Part shown: positions 11,547 to 27,561 of the stretch, one piece after another
How the letters are laid out: each line of letters opens with the position of its first letter
Position numbering within the stretch: the stretch's first letter is position 1
Assembly (NCBI GenBank): GCA_017506865.1
Contig: JAFCMP010000101.1
Coordinates: forward strand, 1,054,001-1,118,000
Origin: Tribonema minus
Lineage: Eukaryota; Sar; Xanthophyceae; Tribonematales; Tribonemataceae
DNA length: 64,000 nucleotides
Reading direction: 5' to 3'
The notes under the pieces: model-generated
Database searches by the model: none
What the model was told of the DNA's origin: nothing
The model's input: the letters and a program-made list of their open reading frames with translations, nothing else
Program-made: the position numbers and the translations under genes

Positions 11547-11592
11547 ACATATGAGGGAGATGCCATTTGACATATGAGGGAGATGCCATGTG
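11547..11592. repeat. Two tandem 23-bp units
   Basis: ACATATGAGGGAGATGCCAT followed by TTG, then the same with GTG: units 11547-11569 and 11570-11592, differing at one base. It lies within the 3' part of the retroelement copy and corresponds loosely to the GAGATGCCATTTGGCGG stretch of the 51.3 kb copy. Confidence 0.8.
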
Positions 11593-11700
11593 ACATTGTT
11601 GCTTAGAAACGATTAACCATGCGCATTGAGATACTTTCATCATATTTTGACATCTATCATCTGAGCTTTTTCACGCCCCCTAAGCACGAGCATTAATAAA

Positions 11701-11867
11701 GCATGTGCCTATAAACGCCTAGCTCAATAGCAAGGTTCTGCGCCTCATCGAAGCTAATTGGTTGTTGCCGGCGCTCAGCGAGTAACTGCAGTGCCTTAAT
11801 ATCATTAGTCTACGCACTGCCAATTCCATCTTGGTACCGATTATATGAACAGCACACCCCAGGGTTG
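11701..11867 (-). pseudogene. Broken Rho GTPase exon fragment, inverted relative to the gene at position 1
   Basis: On the minus strand an acceptor-like TTTGCAG at 11868 is followed by HIIGTKMEL (the Rho TKxD region) and then, in another frame, DIKALQLLAERRQQPIS and the same sequence as the start of the window. Over 72 aligned bases only five differ from bases 1-72. The two parts are out of frame, so a one-base-type indel has broken the exon. Homology ends at TATAGG(T/C)ACATG, where the intact gene continues into YMECSALTQ but this copy runs into the 3' end of the retroelement. It is therefore a duplicated, inverted and truncated gene fragment rather than a working gene. Confidence 0.8.
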
Positions 11868-12567
11868 CTGCAAAGCAACATGCAAAGCACGGCATTGTGG
11901 CAGCACGTCAGCAGGCAAATGTGTTTGGCGAATGTGGAACACAAACTGCATGAGGCATCCATCAAAGATTTTTGTCACGTGCAGCAAAAGTAAGACAACA
12001 CAAACATATTCATGAGTGAGTCCATGACGAAGGTGGACTGGAATCAAGAGCTAGGTTTAGTGACCAAGGCTGCACAACCTGTCATATAGCTAAGCCATAC
12101 GGAAGCTAAATTGTCAACAAAAGCCTTTTCATTGACCTCACAACGAGGCCTTGTCCGTCCAGACAGAAATTGGTGTTGCCATCCAATATTCAGTCGGCCA
12201 CAACTGGGTACAAATGCGGCAAAAGCAAGTCAAGTCAAACGTACTTGGCTACTTTTGGGTTCATGTCATGCTTGCGGGAAGCATAGGTTGTGCCTGCTCC
12301 CAGACTGTGTTGGCAAGAAGCCTAGGCAGCTGGTTTTAGGTTACCTTATCCACACGCAGAACCTGCACTGCCACTGAGCACCCTTGGCGGCAAGCTGGTA
12401 TGATATCAGCGCTAATTGGAAAACTAGCATCAAAAACACTGCATGCTGCATGTACAGATGAATTGCACAAAGTTATACAAGATGAGTGCACTTTGTGCCG
12501 CTGCAACAATTTCACAAATGTGCAGATATTGTTGATGTTTCATTTCAACCTTGCCGCTGCATAATCT
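11868..12567. other. Gene-free stretch downstream of the Hsp70 gene
   Basis: No further Rho exons were found on the minus strand, and no substrate-binding-domain coding sequence follows the Hsp70 stop. Only short chance frames are present. Confidence 0.4.
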
Positions 12568-18008
<5,441 letters not shown>

Positions 18009-19339
18009 ATGAGTGCATGCGTTGTGCCAGCTCTGGTTCGAGTGTCCAGCTGGTGCTCCGATGGAGAGGAGCCCGCATCTACACAAGCGGTCCGAGCGCG
18101 GCAGCCAGGACGACTGGAGCTCGCCGAGCAGCAAGCTATTCGTGCAGAGGAGCTGCAACAATGTGAAACTGATCGATTTTGGGGCCTTGATAGCCTGGCA
18201 GTCGTTCGTGCTGAGGCCGCCAGGAAGCTAGCTGAGGAAGACCTTCTTAGTCAAATGGTGCGCCAGCAGGAGAAAGTGCTGGACGCGCAGCGACAGCTGG
18301 AGCAGCAGGAGTCCGTTCGAAAGCGGGCTGCTGCGGAGAACTTAGAGACTGTGGAGACGGAGCTCAAAACCTCATATTTGCAGGTAAACATTGTACCTTA
18401 GATGGACATGCTACTACGGTTGCTCGTCATTCCATGAATCTAAACTGTGCTCTGCTCTCTGTGCTCAGCTCTTCTATCAGACCGGAGCAGCTGACTTCGT
18501 TGCAGATTTCAAGTGGGGAGCACTCAAAAACAAGCAAATGACTACAAGGCAGCCTGTTTCAACATCAAAGCAGGCACAAGGGCTTGGCCATGGGGTTGAC
18601 ATCATGGCCAGAGAAAGCCAGCATGGCAGCGCCACCAACAGCAGCAGAATTTCATTGGACAATCCATCATCGGCTGCTTACTCGCATCAGCCAAGCAATG
18701 CATTGCGAAGGATGAATGTGGCAATGTCAAGTGACAAGCTTCACATCGCACCAACGTTTCGCGCAAAAGCTGCTCGGCACGACTTCTCCATTGCGCACGA
18801 GAGACACAATACCTCCAGGGAGCTGCGGATGCCTGCACATCATAACGCCAACAGAATGATACACATGGCATCAGTTGCAAAGGCAGTGGAAGAGGCGTTT
18901 GCTACATCGGGGCTCGATCAGCGCATACCGCTGCACTTGCTGGAGCTGCTATTCCAGCTCAGAGAGGCAAAGTGCATTGGGATCTGTCATTACACACTCT
19001 TGCGACGGCATCTACATGCCAAGAATGAGGCTCAAATAGCCAGCCAAGCTGAGAGCACGGTCATGAAGGTGCAAGATGCAATGCGATTCTTCTGTCAGCA
19101 GCTCCCCATGGAGGCGGGACTGACTGTACCTGTGTCGCATTGCAACACATCAGCTGGTGCAGACATGGCCCTCCCGGTACAATCAAAGGTATGTTCTTCA
19201 AAGTATACACGATGATGATGCTCAGCTAGAAAGCACCAGCATAGTTTTACAGGTCAAAGATGCTAGGGTGCATGCGTGGCAGGTTGTGTTTGATGGTAGC
19301 CATCCGTTGGCCATTGCTGAGTCTGACAGCTGCTTGTAG
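18009..19339 (+). CDS. Unrecognised coiled-coil protein (3 exons, about 393 aa)
   Basis: Exons 18009-18383, 18469-19188 and 19253-19339, joined in phase 0 by GT-AG introns of 85 and 64 bp. Residues about 35-120 are rich in E, Q, A, R and L with heptad spacing (for example RQQEKVLDAQRQLEQQESVR), a probable coiled coil. The middle (residues 145-260) is serine/histidine-rich and low in complexity. Residues 290-370 look helical (VAKAVEEAF, LHLLELLFQLREA). I recognise no family. The start chosen is MSACVV, with an in-frame upstream alternative at 17985. The last exon overlaps an antisense candidate gene. Confidence 0.6.
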
Positions 19340-20105
19340 CCTTTTTCGGTGACTGTCAGGCTCCTTGATGCTAGGCTGCAGAATCCGGCAGGTATTGATA
19401 GAAAGTAATGATGTGAAGGCCACGCAGGGTTCTAAGGTGCTCATGTGCCTGTGTGAGGCTTTGCTTTCTCTTACTGAAAGCACCTCAGCACTAGTGGATA
19501 GCCAGCTCGGTGGTCCAGGTGGCACTTCTTTGTCGCTGCAGCGTTGCTGAACATCTTCATTCCTCAAGAGACTGGCTGAAGCCTTTAGGCCAATGGCATA
19601 CCTCTCTTTTTCATCAAATGATCGTCGGTCTTTAATGCGTGTCAAGGTGTAGGTGGTGCACATTGCTGCTGACACCCACCCAGCGCGCATCAATTGCAAA
19701 GTGCCTGAAAGCATTGGTGAGGGAAACCCTTTTGACGCCTTTTGCAGCAAATTTGGGAAGCCTGAGGGCCAATTGTATTACAGACAATTGCAAGCACAAC
19801 GGCAACGTACTGTTCATATACATGTGGGCGATGTACTCAGTTGTTGGCGCATCATCATACGCTAGAGGCAGTGGAACCGTTTGCTCTGGCGTCGTGTCAA
19901 GTGTCTCAGACCTGGTCTGGTGTGGTGCGAGCAGCGCCAATGCAATAGCATGACATAGCATGTGCTTGCAGTTCAGAGCTAGGTGTTCGCACATAATCTT
20001 CCGCCTCTGAAAACAGTAAAAGTGCCATCCTAATGCAAGTGCCCTAATTGCTGTTTTGGTAATGCAGGTCTGCAAGACTGTTCTGAAACCCCATCCAAGC
20101 TCCAT
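19247..20105 (-). CDS. Candidate two-exon gene of unknown function (about 269 aa)
   Basis: Exon 20105-19811 (from ATG) and exon 19761-19247 (to TAA) join in phase through a short GT-AG intron (donor GTACGT, acceptor CCCTCAG). The joined product contains LAYDDAPTTEYIAHMYMNSF and DRRSFDEKERYAIGLKAS, which look protein-like, but I see no known motif. It overlaps the last exon of the plus-strand coiled-coil gene. Alternatives are an old transposase remnant or a chance frame. Confidence 0.3.
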
Positions 20106-20734
20106 AGCAAAGACTTTTAATTATATGGAACAGCAATGCCACAAACACATGTGAGCAGGTTTGCTGTTGGCAGTTCGCAAAACCGTAGCTTCTGATTAAT
20201 GATGTTATACATCAATATTGACAGAAGTGGCACCCCGTCGCTCAAGCGCAATGACACAAGAGAGTCTGCTGAGAATCCTTTGCAGAAAAGAAAGAATCAT
20301 GCAGTAGGCTTCCATTACTGTCAGTGCGGCAATTCCCAAGAAGCAGTGGCTGGAAGCCGCGCGTGGTTTGCAGACATGCCATATATGATGACAGCCATGC
20401 CAGTACGATGCTTGCGCTCCACGAGAGTGCACAACAACTGGCACTTTGTGCCACCAACCCCTGGGCTCCCGTCTTGTTATAAGTGCGGGGGCTTTGTCGG
20501 GTGTTTTTGCGCTCATGCCTTCACGAAGGTTTGAACCCAACCTGCTGAGGGCTTGGGTCGCTTTGTCCAGTCATGCCCCTACAATGAAGGCGAGTGCAGT
20601 CATGATGAGTTGTGTGTTTTTTTCCCCTTGATCCACACTACAAATCATCATCGCACGAAGGCTCCATAGTCATTTAGCTGGCACATGCATGCTATTGAAG
20701 CATGACTTCGTGGGTATCCTGGACACTCCATTCC
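20106..20734. other. Stretch with competing frames, no supported gene
   Basis: Both strands carry an open frame of 111 codons over 20199-20540. The plus frame has a cysteine-containing segment (FHYCQCGNS and CYKCGG). Neither shows splice support or a known domain. Confidence 0.25.
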
Positions 20735-20940
20735 ACTTTGTCGTCTCTGTATCAGCGCCGCACTTAGGACTGAGCTTCCAGAACTGCGCGGAGAGTCACA
20801 TCTTTCAAGTTGAGGTGGGATGGAAATTGGGAATGGAATGCGTGTTATGCTTTCGTTGTCTTGTATCATAATCAGGGCATGCTGAACAGCTGCGTTGTTG
20901 ATGAAGAGCCAAGTTAGGTAGGTCACATTCATGGCTGAAC
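20735..20940 (-). repeat. Dispersed repeat, copy B (minus orientation)
   Basis: The reverse complement starts CAGCCATGAATGTGACCTAC and continues through CATCAACAACGCAGCTGTTC, closely matching copy A at 2058-2240. It encodes MNVTYLTWLFINNAAVQHAL and LERCDSPRSSGSS. Beyond copy A it also holds GTGCGGCGCTGATACAGAGA, shared with copy C. Confidence 0.7.
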
Positions 20941-21245
20941 CTCACATTGCTTGTGAGCTCACGCCTGTCATATCTGCTTGTCGCCCGTTGCCTGCTTCAC
21001 AGGCTGTGCTCACGCGTGAAAGCACCAACATGCTCTGCAGGGACCCTAGCACCACCCTAAAGACCATGTTCTCGCCCGAGCTGGTAGAGCTGGTGCTGGC
21101 CGGAGCCACTTCCTACTCAGGAAATCAATTGGCACACCTCACAGAACTCGTCAATGACGTGGCTCGTCTGAATATGATGGCCCCTGTGGCATTGTTCACT
21201 CCCTGAAAACCTACACATACATCTATGACCTCAGCGAGTGCGCAC

Positions 21246-21345
21246 CTGTCGTCTCTGTATCAGCGCCGCACTAGGTTGTCTGACTGCCTTTTATCCCGTC
21301 CAGAACTGCGCGGAGAGTCACATCTTTCAAGTTGAGCGCAGGACA
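21246..21345 (-). repeat. Dispersed repeat, partial copy C (minus orientation)
   Basis: Contains CGTCTCTGTATCAGCGCCGC and CAGAACTGCGCGGAGAGTCA on the plus strand, both shared with copy B. A 24-base block separates them that differs from copy B. The MNVTYLTW part is missing. Confidence 0.7.
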
Positions 21346-22983
21346 ATTCTGGTGTCGGACTTTGTGGTTTCTTGTGCAAATTATATTTACCACTTGCACG
21401 CTGTGAAGCTCTTCTGATGTGATTCTTTGTCGTGACAACTGATGCTTTTAAGAAGGTGGCATGTAGCTTGATCACGTGAGATTCTGACAGGTGCTGTGTG
21501 GCACTTCACTGACTCGCAACGCTGTGAGCCATGGCTCACAGTGAGTACTGCACCGCAGTTTGCAATATTTTGTTGACCTTCATTAGTTGCTCTGCACGTT
21601 GCTCTGCACATATTACTTGTACCAGAGCAGCACTTGAGTTGAGGGAGTTGTGAACTTCAAGTAGACATCGCCTCACTGCATCAACTTCCCTCCAGTGTTC
21701 ACAGCCAGGTGCCCGACAATTTGACGCAATCTGGTGGCATCAAACCAAATTACTGTCTGCTTCCGCTGTCATTCTGCTGTAAGGCGGCCACTATAGTGCC
21801 AGACTCATCAGGACAGCACACAAGTCGTACAAATCACTGCTGGCTAAATTGGGGGGGGATAGGGGGGGGGGGGGACAGGCACGGGGCGTTCGTCACGGTG
21901 TGCGTGACTGCTGCAGCAGTATATGTCACCAGCCACTGTTGCAAAAGCAGTAGACACAGGGGATGCTGTAGTCCTTATGCCCCTTACCGAGTAGAAGTAG
22001 TATACATCCTACATTTGTGTATGCAGACGGGCGGGCAGTAGCACAATGTTCTACCGCCGCAATATCGGCTCTGTGCCGGTAGATCTGGGCTAGCGTGCCA
22101 TGTACCTTGGTCACCAAGGAAACTTGAGTACCAAAAGGACATCGCGACGTCTGCGCTGGTCAAGGGCTCCTGCTACGGCATACCCTCATATTAACCGAAA
22201 TTGCGCACCCACTGATACTTCATACAAACCACGGTCATCCCGACACAACTTCTTCATACTGCCTAAGCAAGGACTGAGATAAGCTGAGTATCCGCCGCAC
22301 GCACAGTGGTGGCACTGTTGGCGGCCTGTTGTTCTCATGCAACATTTGATGAACTTCAAGTTGCAGCTCATCAAGGAGTGGGAAGTGCTGAATGATAGGG
22401 GTTCCTAAAACAAGCCTGCACATATGTAGCGAACTTTTGCTCATGTGCACTTGAAGGCCTTTGGCAGCGTCAAATGCTGCCATGGAACACGTACACAGCA
22501 TCATGTTGTGCCATCTGCAATGCAACCAAGAACATAATGAGCCCTGCACTCATGAAGCAATGCTTCACCCAGACAGACACAACGCATAGTTTGCGCAGCC
22601 TGCTGGCACACCTAAGCGTTGGTGATTGCAATTCATGACTGGTGCTATTGTGCAACAGCATTGGAGAGCAAAATGAACATGCTAATGTGCAACAGCAACG
22701 GAGAGCAGCAGGAAAAGGCCAAGCACAGACGAAAAAGTGCTTTTGCAGGGAGTTCAGCAACAAATTTACAAGCTGGCCCACAATGTAAGCACACTCAATC
22801 GCCTCCTCTAACTCTCTGGCATACCACAAAACCTCCTACAGCTGGGGCGGTGTCCCTTTTCGATGAGACTCCTGCCAAGGCCTGGAGCACGGCAACAAAG
22901 GCATGTGCATCTGAAATTATTCACAAGCGCTTGGTTTCTGGAAGCAGGTGGAGGCAAGCGTACACAGGTATATCTCCACTCAT
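21346..22983. other. Mostly non-coding stretch with palindrome, G-tract and orphan coding-like pieces
   Basis: Holds a perfect 20-bp palindrome (21522-21541) and a G-rich run at about 21851-21876. Two minus-strand segments look coding: about 22836-22737 (ELEEAIECAYIVGQLVNLLL) and 22404-22235 (DELQLEVHQMLHENNRPP, then a TGA). Both follow acceptor-like AG sites, but their phases do not join cleanly to each other or to the RING gene upstream. They could be further exons of that gene or of a small unidentified gene. Confidence 0.3.
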
Positions 22984-23081
22984 GGTGATGGTCAATGCTC
23001 ATCATGAAGTGTTTCGGACATAAGTTCCTCTTGGTGATGGTCAATGCTCATCATGAAGTGTTTCGGACATAAGTTCCTCTT
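22984..23081. repeat. Perfect 49-bp tandem duplication
   Basis: GGTGATGGTCAATGCTCATC through TAAGTTCCTCTT occurs at 22984-23032 and again at 23033-23081 with no difference by eye. It lies just beyond the stop of the long RING-gene frame, in its 3' region or a 3' intron. The identity suggests a recent event. Confidence 0.9.
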
Positions 23082-23121
23082 GGCAAAATGATGAACCAGC
23101 AACAGCGTCTGTGTCATGAAA

Positions 23122-25602
23122 TCACACTGTTGCCGCATCGCCAGTCAACATGTATGCAGCGCAGCCTGAACAGCAATTCATAAATACATACCTGTAGTCG
23201 CGTCGCATCATGCTGAGGTGGGAGGTCAGGTGTTTGTTCTTGGCAGACAAATCGTGAGCCGCAACGAACTCGTCCACCAGCTCCATTGGGCAGCCCCTAT
23301 GATGCAGCAGCTTCTCCACGTTGCGTGCACCAGCCCCCAGCACACCATCCCAAAGCAAATCAAAGATGACTTTGCCGAGGTTAAGGTCCAACTGCGCCTG
23401 CATGTCCTTCGCGTTCAGGTAGCGGCGCTGCTCGAGGAATGCCACAAACTCCTTCTCCAAAGCCATTGCCTCATAGTGGTCGACTACCCCGTCCTGACTG
23501 TCGTCCAGATCAAGGAGATCATCTATGCCGCTGTCTAATGGCGGGTCGTTGATGCCTGAGTAGGTGAAGCCGCTTGCAAATGTTTGTCCGGGCTGCATGC
23601 TATCATCAAGCTTCATGCCACCAGCACCCGGCATCATGCTAAAGCCGTCTGTACTGCTAATGCTGTTCTGCTGCGGCCGCTGTAGCCGTCCCTCTCCCCC
23701 GGCAACCCCCCAACCGCTATGATTGCGGTCTGCTACCGCAGCTACGCCGTCTACCTCGGAGCCTGTAAGGTCACAGAAGTCTGTGTTGCTCGCCACCTCC
23801 GCATGCTGGCCCTCACGAGGTTGGCGTTGCGTCTTATGCAGTGAGAACAACTGCCCTTCCTTGTGTGTTTTTGTATCCTCGCCGCGGCGGCTGCTCTTTG
23901 TTGCTGCTCCCGCCACTACGCATGCTGAAGGCGATGAGACATGGATAGGACTGTCTGCACCATAAGAGTGCTGCTGCTGCCACCTTTCGCTGTTGCTGTC
24001 CTCTCGTGCCACTGGACTGAGCACTGTCACATCCTCCCTGCTGCCGTCGCCCCTGCCCACAGCTTTGGAATGTCTGGAAAAAGTGCTGCTGCCGGCTGTA
24101 TTGGTGCTGACGCCAGCCTGTTGAGGACCAAAACTGCTGGGCGCACCCCCTATGGCGTGTGCGAATGGTTGATCGTCCCACTCCTCCTCCGCTTCCCACT
24201 CAGCACATACACCTGTCTTGCTGCTGTCTATGGCGCCGTGCCTTTTTGCAGTAGAAGCTGTGTGCTGTGGTCTGGTGACAGTCCTGTGTCCTCGCAAACT
24301 AGAATGTATGCTCGCTTGCTGCCGTGGTTTCTGCCTCTGCCCACTTTCGCTGCCTGATTTTGGAACACCAGCGCCCTCTGAACAGCTGCTCGTTGCCGTG
24401 TTCGCACCTTGCCACCGGCCCTTGTCACTGTTCCCACCGCAGCTAGCACCTGTAGCAGCAGCCGCCGACGCTGCAGCAGCCGCAATGCTCTTGCCGCTGC
24501 CGATATCTCCACCACCGCCACCGTCATCACCGCCCCCGCTACCACCACCGCCACCACCAGTGCGTTGCTTCGCGTGCCTCCTTGCCTTGCTTGGCTTCGA
24601 CAAGGTGGCGCTACTGGGTGCATCATCATGCGAATCAGGTGACTGGCTCAAGTCTATGGTGCTGATGCCAGCGGTCGTGGCTTGAGGGGAGCCGCGCTTC
24701 CGCGAAGGTTGTGATGGCTTGTCCTCGTTGCCACTGCCGCTGCTGCTGGTGCTGTCGCAGCTGCTCGCCTTCCCCAACGCTGGCTTCTTCTGCCTGCTGG
24801 TACTGGAATGTTGAGAGGCGGTATCCCTCACACGGTTGGAACGTGCTTTTGCTGCAGGCAAGACGTGGTGAGGGCAGTTGCGCTCACCAGACGAACAATT
24901 GGCGTTGCTCTGCAGGCTGCTGGGTGCAGGGCCCACGGCAGTTGATGTCCGTTCCCGCTGCTGCTTTGACCCTGTTGCTCCATTGAGCTCTGGTCTCAGC
25001 TTGCCTCCACTGCTCCCTCCTTGACCACCCGCTTCCAGGTCACCAGCTGGAATAATTTGCCCGCCAAAAGCGCTGCGCTGGCTTCCACAACCGCCGTTGC
25101 TGCTGGCGACCGACAATGCTTTGTCTTTCAGAGCAGCTCCTCGGCTCCTCCCTTTAGGCCTCTGCGGAGCGTTCGCAGGAACGGAAGGCGCCGGCGCCAA
25201 AGCGATGCCCTCATACTCAGGCCCCCCAAAAGTCCTTTGGAACGCTGTGCTGGTGTGTCCTGCGTGCAGATTTCTCCTCATGTCCCTTGGGCAGCTGAAG
25301 GTGCCGCACTCAGGGCACTGATTGACGTTGTGCAGGCGAGCTTTGATGCAGTCACCGCAGAACAAGTGCCCGCAATTCAGCGTGTAAGGGTCGTCGACCA
25401 GTTGCTGGCTGCAAAAGCAAGCGGAGGAGCCAGAAAGACAAACAGGTCAGCTCGATCTCGGCTGAGGCGTCGCTGCCGCAACAGCACAGCAGCACCGTCA
25501 GCCAGGCACCGAGTGACAAGCCCATAAGGCTCACCACAAAAAGCACCGCAGCGTCCCATGCAGCCTCCTCAAAGCATCCACTCTAGCATCCACGTTCGCC
25601 AT
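23122..25602 (-). CDS. RING-finger (C3HC4) protein, probable E3 ubiquitin ligase (about 760-784 aa)
   Basis: Exon 1 is 25602-25535 and exon 2 starts at 25408; the intron is GT-AG and splits the Cys23 codon. The joined N-terminus has a full RING: C20, C23, C35, H37, C40, C43, C54, C57. RING proteins bind E2 enzymes and promote ubiquitin transfer. Residues about 70-600 are low-complexity (Ser, Gly, Gln, Lys) with polyglycine near the middle. The C-terminal part is ordered: YEAMALEKEFVAFLEQRRYL, DLNLGKVIFDLLWDGVLGAG and LTSHLSMMRRDYR. The frame runs to a stop at 23122, but a good donor (AG/GTATGT) after position 23192 suggests that more exons may follow. The 3' end is therefore uncertain. It is divergent from the gene at 25923. 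Confidence 0.75.
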
Positions 25603-25922
25603 CCAGCACCATCCACCGCCGCCGTCTCGCAGAGGCACTCTGTGTGAGGCGCGGAAACCTGAAGTTCAACAACAATTTGAAGTTATGTGAGAAAAAAAAA
25701 AAGCTTTTGTGGGGTCCGGAGCAGTGCGCCAGTCGCTGCAGTAGCGGGTGAGTGCTCCTTGAGCTGAGTGTTGTTGGTGGCAGCAACTCTGCCGTGCTAG
25801 CACCTGTTGTCGTTCTGCGATTTACCGAAAAAGCCTGTGTGCCTTTGTCCTATGTAGTTCTCACATGCGAACCCACACACTCTTCCTCGTGCAGCCCGGG
25901 AGCGACAGCAGTGACTGATCTC
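25603..25922. promoter_or_regulatory. Divergent promoter region with TTGAAGTT words
   Basis: TGAAGTTCAAC (25660-25670) and TTGAAGTTA (25677-25685) lie 58-83 bp upstream of the RING start and also upstream of the plus-strand gene. The same words occur upstream of several other starts in the window. An in-frame ATG-less extension of the plus gene reaches back to 25752, so the plus-strand start could be earlier. Confidence 0.4.
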
Positions 25923-26489
25923 ATGACGACTGGCAATGGCAGGGACAGCAATGATGACGGTGTGGATTTGCTTCAACAGGCACCAAAATCCGTAGAGGAG
26001 GATTCGGCTTGTGCAGCCCCGAAATTCGATGGCGGCAGCAGCACTGACATCAATGCGGATCTGCTTCAGGAGGCTCACAAGTTTGTAAGGAATGCGGCTT
26101 GCGCAGCTCGGAAACTTGAGTGCCTGACGGATGAGCTGTCGGAGGAGAGGCGAGCTTCAGTCTTCCTCAGGCAGCAGATCAAGGAGCTCACCGCAAGCCT
26201 CAAGGAGGCCCAAGAAAGCGTAGTGCAATGCCAGGGACAGCTGGGCAAGATGAGGCAGCTGGAGCTGAACGAGATGCAGCTGAGGGAAGATTTGCTGGCG
26301 CTGTCGGGGCAACTCAACAAGAAGGCTGCAGAGTTGGCCAAGTGCCAAGCTGACCGGGCTAAGCTTCAAGATGACAATGCTTCGCAAGCTGAGCGCATCG
26401 CCGAACTGCGGGCGGCAGCAGAGAGGCGCAGCGCTGCTCCCAAGAGCCACAATCTTTTGCGCAATTTCCAGGCACAGCGCTACCTGTGA
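25923..26489 (+). CDS. Small coiled-coil protein of unknown function (188 aa)
   Basis: An ATG opens an uninterrupted frame to TGA at 26487-26489. Residues 1-50 are acidic and contain an internal repeat (VDLLQQAPKSVEEDSACAAP versus ADLLQEAHKFVRNAACAARK). Residues about 55-175 are a long heptad-rich coiled coil (for example LRQQIKELTASLKEAQESV and LALSGQLNKKAAELAKC). No catalytic motif or membrane segment is present. Such proteins are usually scaffolds or tethers, but no specific role can be given. The frame also stays open 57 codons upstream without an ATG. It shares a divergent promoter with the RING gene. Confidence 0.65.
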   Translation: MTTGNGRDSNDDGVDLLQQAPKSVEEDSACAAPKFDGGSSTDINADLLQEAHKFVRNAACAARKLECLTDELSEERRASVFLRQQIKELTASLKEAQESVVQCQGQLGKMRQLELNEMQLREDLLALSGQLNKKAAELAKCQADRAKLQDDNASQAERIAELRAAAERRSAAPKSHNLLRNFQAQRYL

Positions 26490-27561
26490 TTTGTCCGCAA
26501 GGCGCAACTGTCATGCAGTCAGGAGGGCAGTAGACCACACATCAAGATACCTTGGCAACAGCTGGGAGGCGGCGGATACAATCAAACAGGAGATTGCGAC
26601 ATCAGTTGCTCCTCTGCAGCTGCAATGCAAATGCCGCTGTGGTGCACACAATGAAACAGGAAACTGCGACACCCGTTGGCTCGTTGCAGTTGCAGTGCGA
26701 AGGCCTCTGCGGACTCAAATGCTCATGGCAGCGAAGGTCCTGAGGTGAGGGGCTTAGAAGAACATGGCCAGTGTGTTGGGGAGTGGCAGTGACCAGACAG
26801 AACCAGGCAGAGAACAGGCAGGCGCATAATATCTTGTTGGATGGCACCGCAGTCGGAGAGAATGGACGGCTTACCTGAGTGGCTCAAGTGAGAATTCCAA
26901 CATATCACGACAGCCCACCGTGATTATGCTGGCGGATTCAACATGTGAATTACGTGCATCATGTTCTTGATTTTTCTCGATTTTGTTTTTGCTGCACCGT
27001 GGTCAGCTGTGCCCCAATTGTCAATGGTACCATCATGCTACTTTTAGCTTTCACACATCGTGTACTGCTGCAGAGCTTCGAACCCACTTGCTTCAAGCCA
27101 CAGCTACGCTTTTGCTCACAGTACACGTCTCCAATGAGCAGTGACAATCACATGCAAGCCACATTGTCAGAGAGAGAGAGCAGTTTCCTAGCCTCGCAAA
27201 CGACTCTATGTTGTGGTTTTTGCGCGTCCGCAGCATTGCCAAATTGAAAGCCAAGTGAGTCAGAGACGCGCTTGGTGTCTTGTGCTTTAAACTCCAGCTC
27301 TCAGTAAATCGACACCCGAGAACTTCAAGATTGGCAGGGTACCGTAGTATCCGAGGATTAGGGTTAGTAACCCTAAGGCCTAGTGACGACGCCAACAGTT
27401 GTGCAAAACAGACCTGAACAGTGTGTGGAATCCCGCTTGGAGCCCCGGAGGCGTTCAAGGTGAGGTGATGGCGATTGTTGAAGTGCTCTCTCCATCACGG
27501 CGATGATTTCATTCTGACTGCACGCTTGTTCCTCTGCTCGGCAGGCATCCCGCGCGGCCTG
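26490..27561. other. Intergenic region upstream of SMT1
   Basis: Contains a 70-bp imperfect tandem duplication (26579-26715) and a telomere-like palindrome (27358-27376). AACTTCAAG at about 27320 lies some 240 bp before the SMT1 start. A donor CAAG/GTGAGG at 27460 and an acceptor CTCGGCAG at 27543 suggest a 5'-UTR intron of SMT1. Confidence 0.45.
26579..26715. repeat. Imperfect tandem duplication, 70-bp period
   Basis: CAATCAAACAGGAGATTGCG and CAATGAAACAGGAAACTGCG start two units (26579-26648 and 26649-26715) that also share GTTG(C)..GCAG(C/T)TGCA(A/G)TGC blocks. Non-coding. Confidence 0.75.

Larger units (their letters stand above)
10581..11700 (+). mobile_element. Degenerate retroelement copy (same family as 49421-51461)
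   Basis: The 5' part (GGCGGGGGTACC, CAACTGCTCAAGCCG, then alanine/threonine-rich codons) aligns with the start of the 49.4 kb copy. The middle encodes KRATRRTLRRYLKTGLVDED and the HIVVPAHAFPVT segment, matching that copy's C-terminal protein. The 3' part aligns with its GSFGSIGEQGRKL-coding DNA. The last bases (ATCATCTGAGCTTTTTCACG through ATTAATAAA) match its 3' end. Most of the alanine-rich region and part of the zinc-finger region are deleted, frames are broken, and a hairpin element is inserted at 11362-11490. The 3' end abuts a Rho GTPase fragment. Confidence 0.75.

Noticed and set aside
20199-20540. Cysteine-containing plus-strand frame as a zinc-finger transposase
   Set aside because: The cysteine spacing fits no transposase that I know, and an equally long minus-strand frame overlaps it. 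Evidence too weak.
22851-22915. Extra RING-gene exon (FVAVLQALAGVSSKRD)
   Set aside because: Requires an additional unproven exon to fix phase and conflicts with the neighbouring candidate exon.
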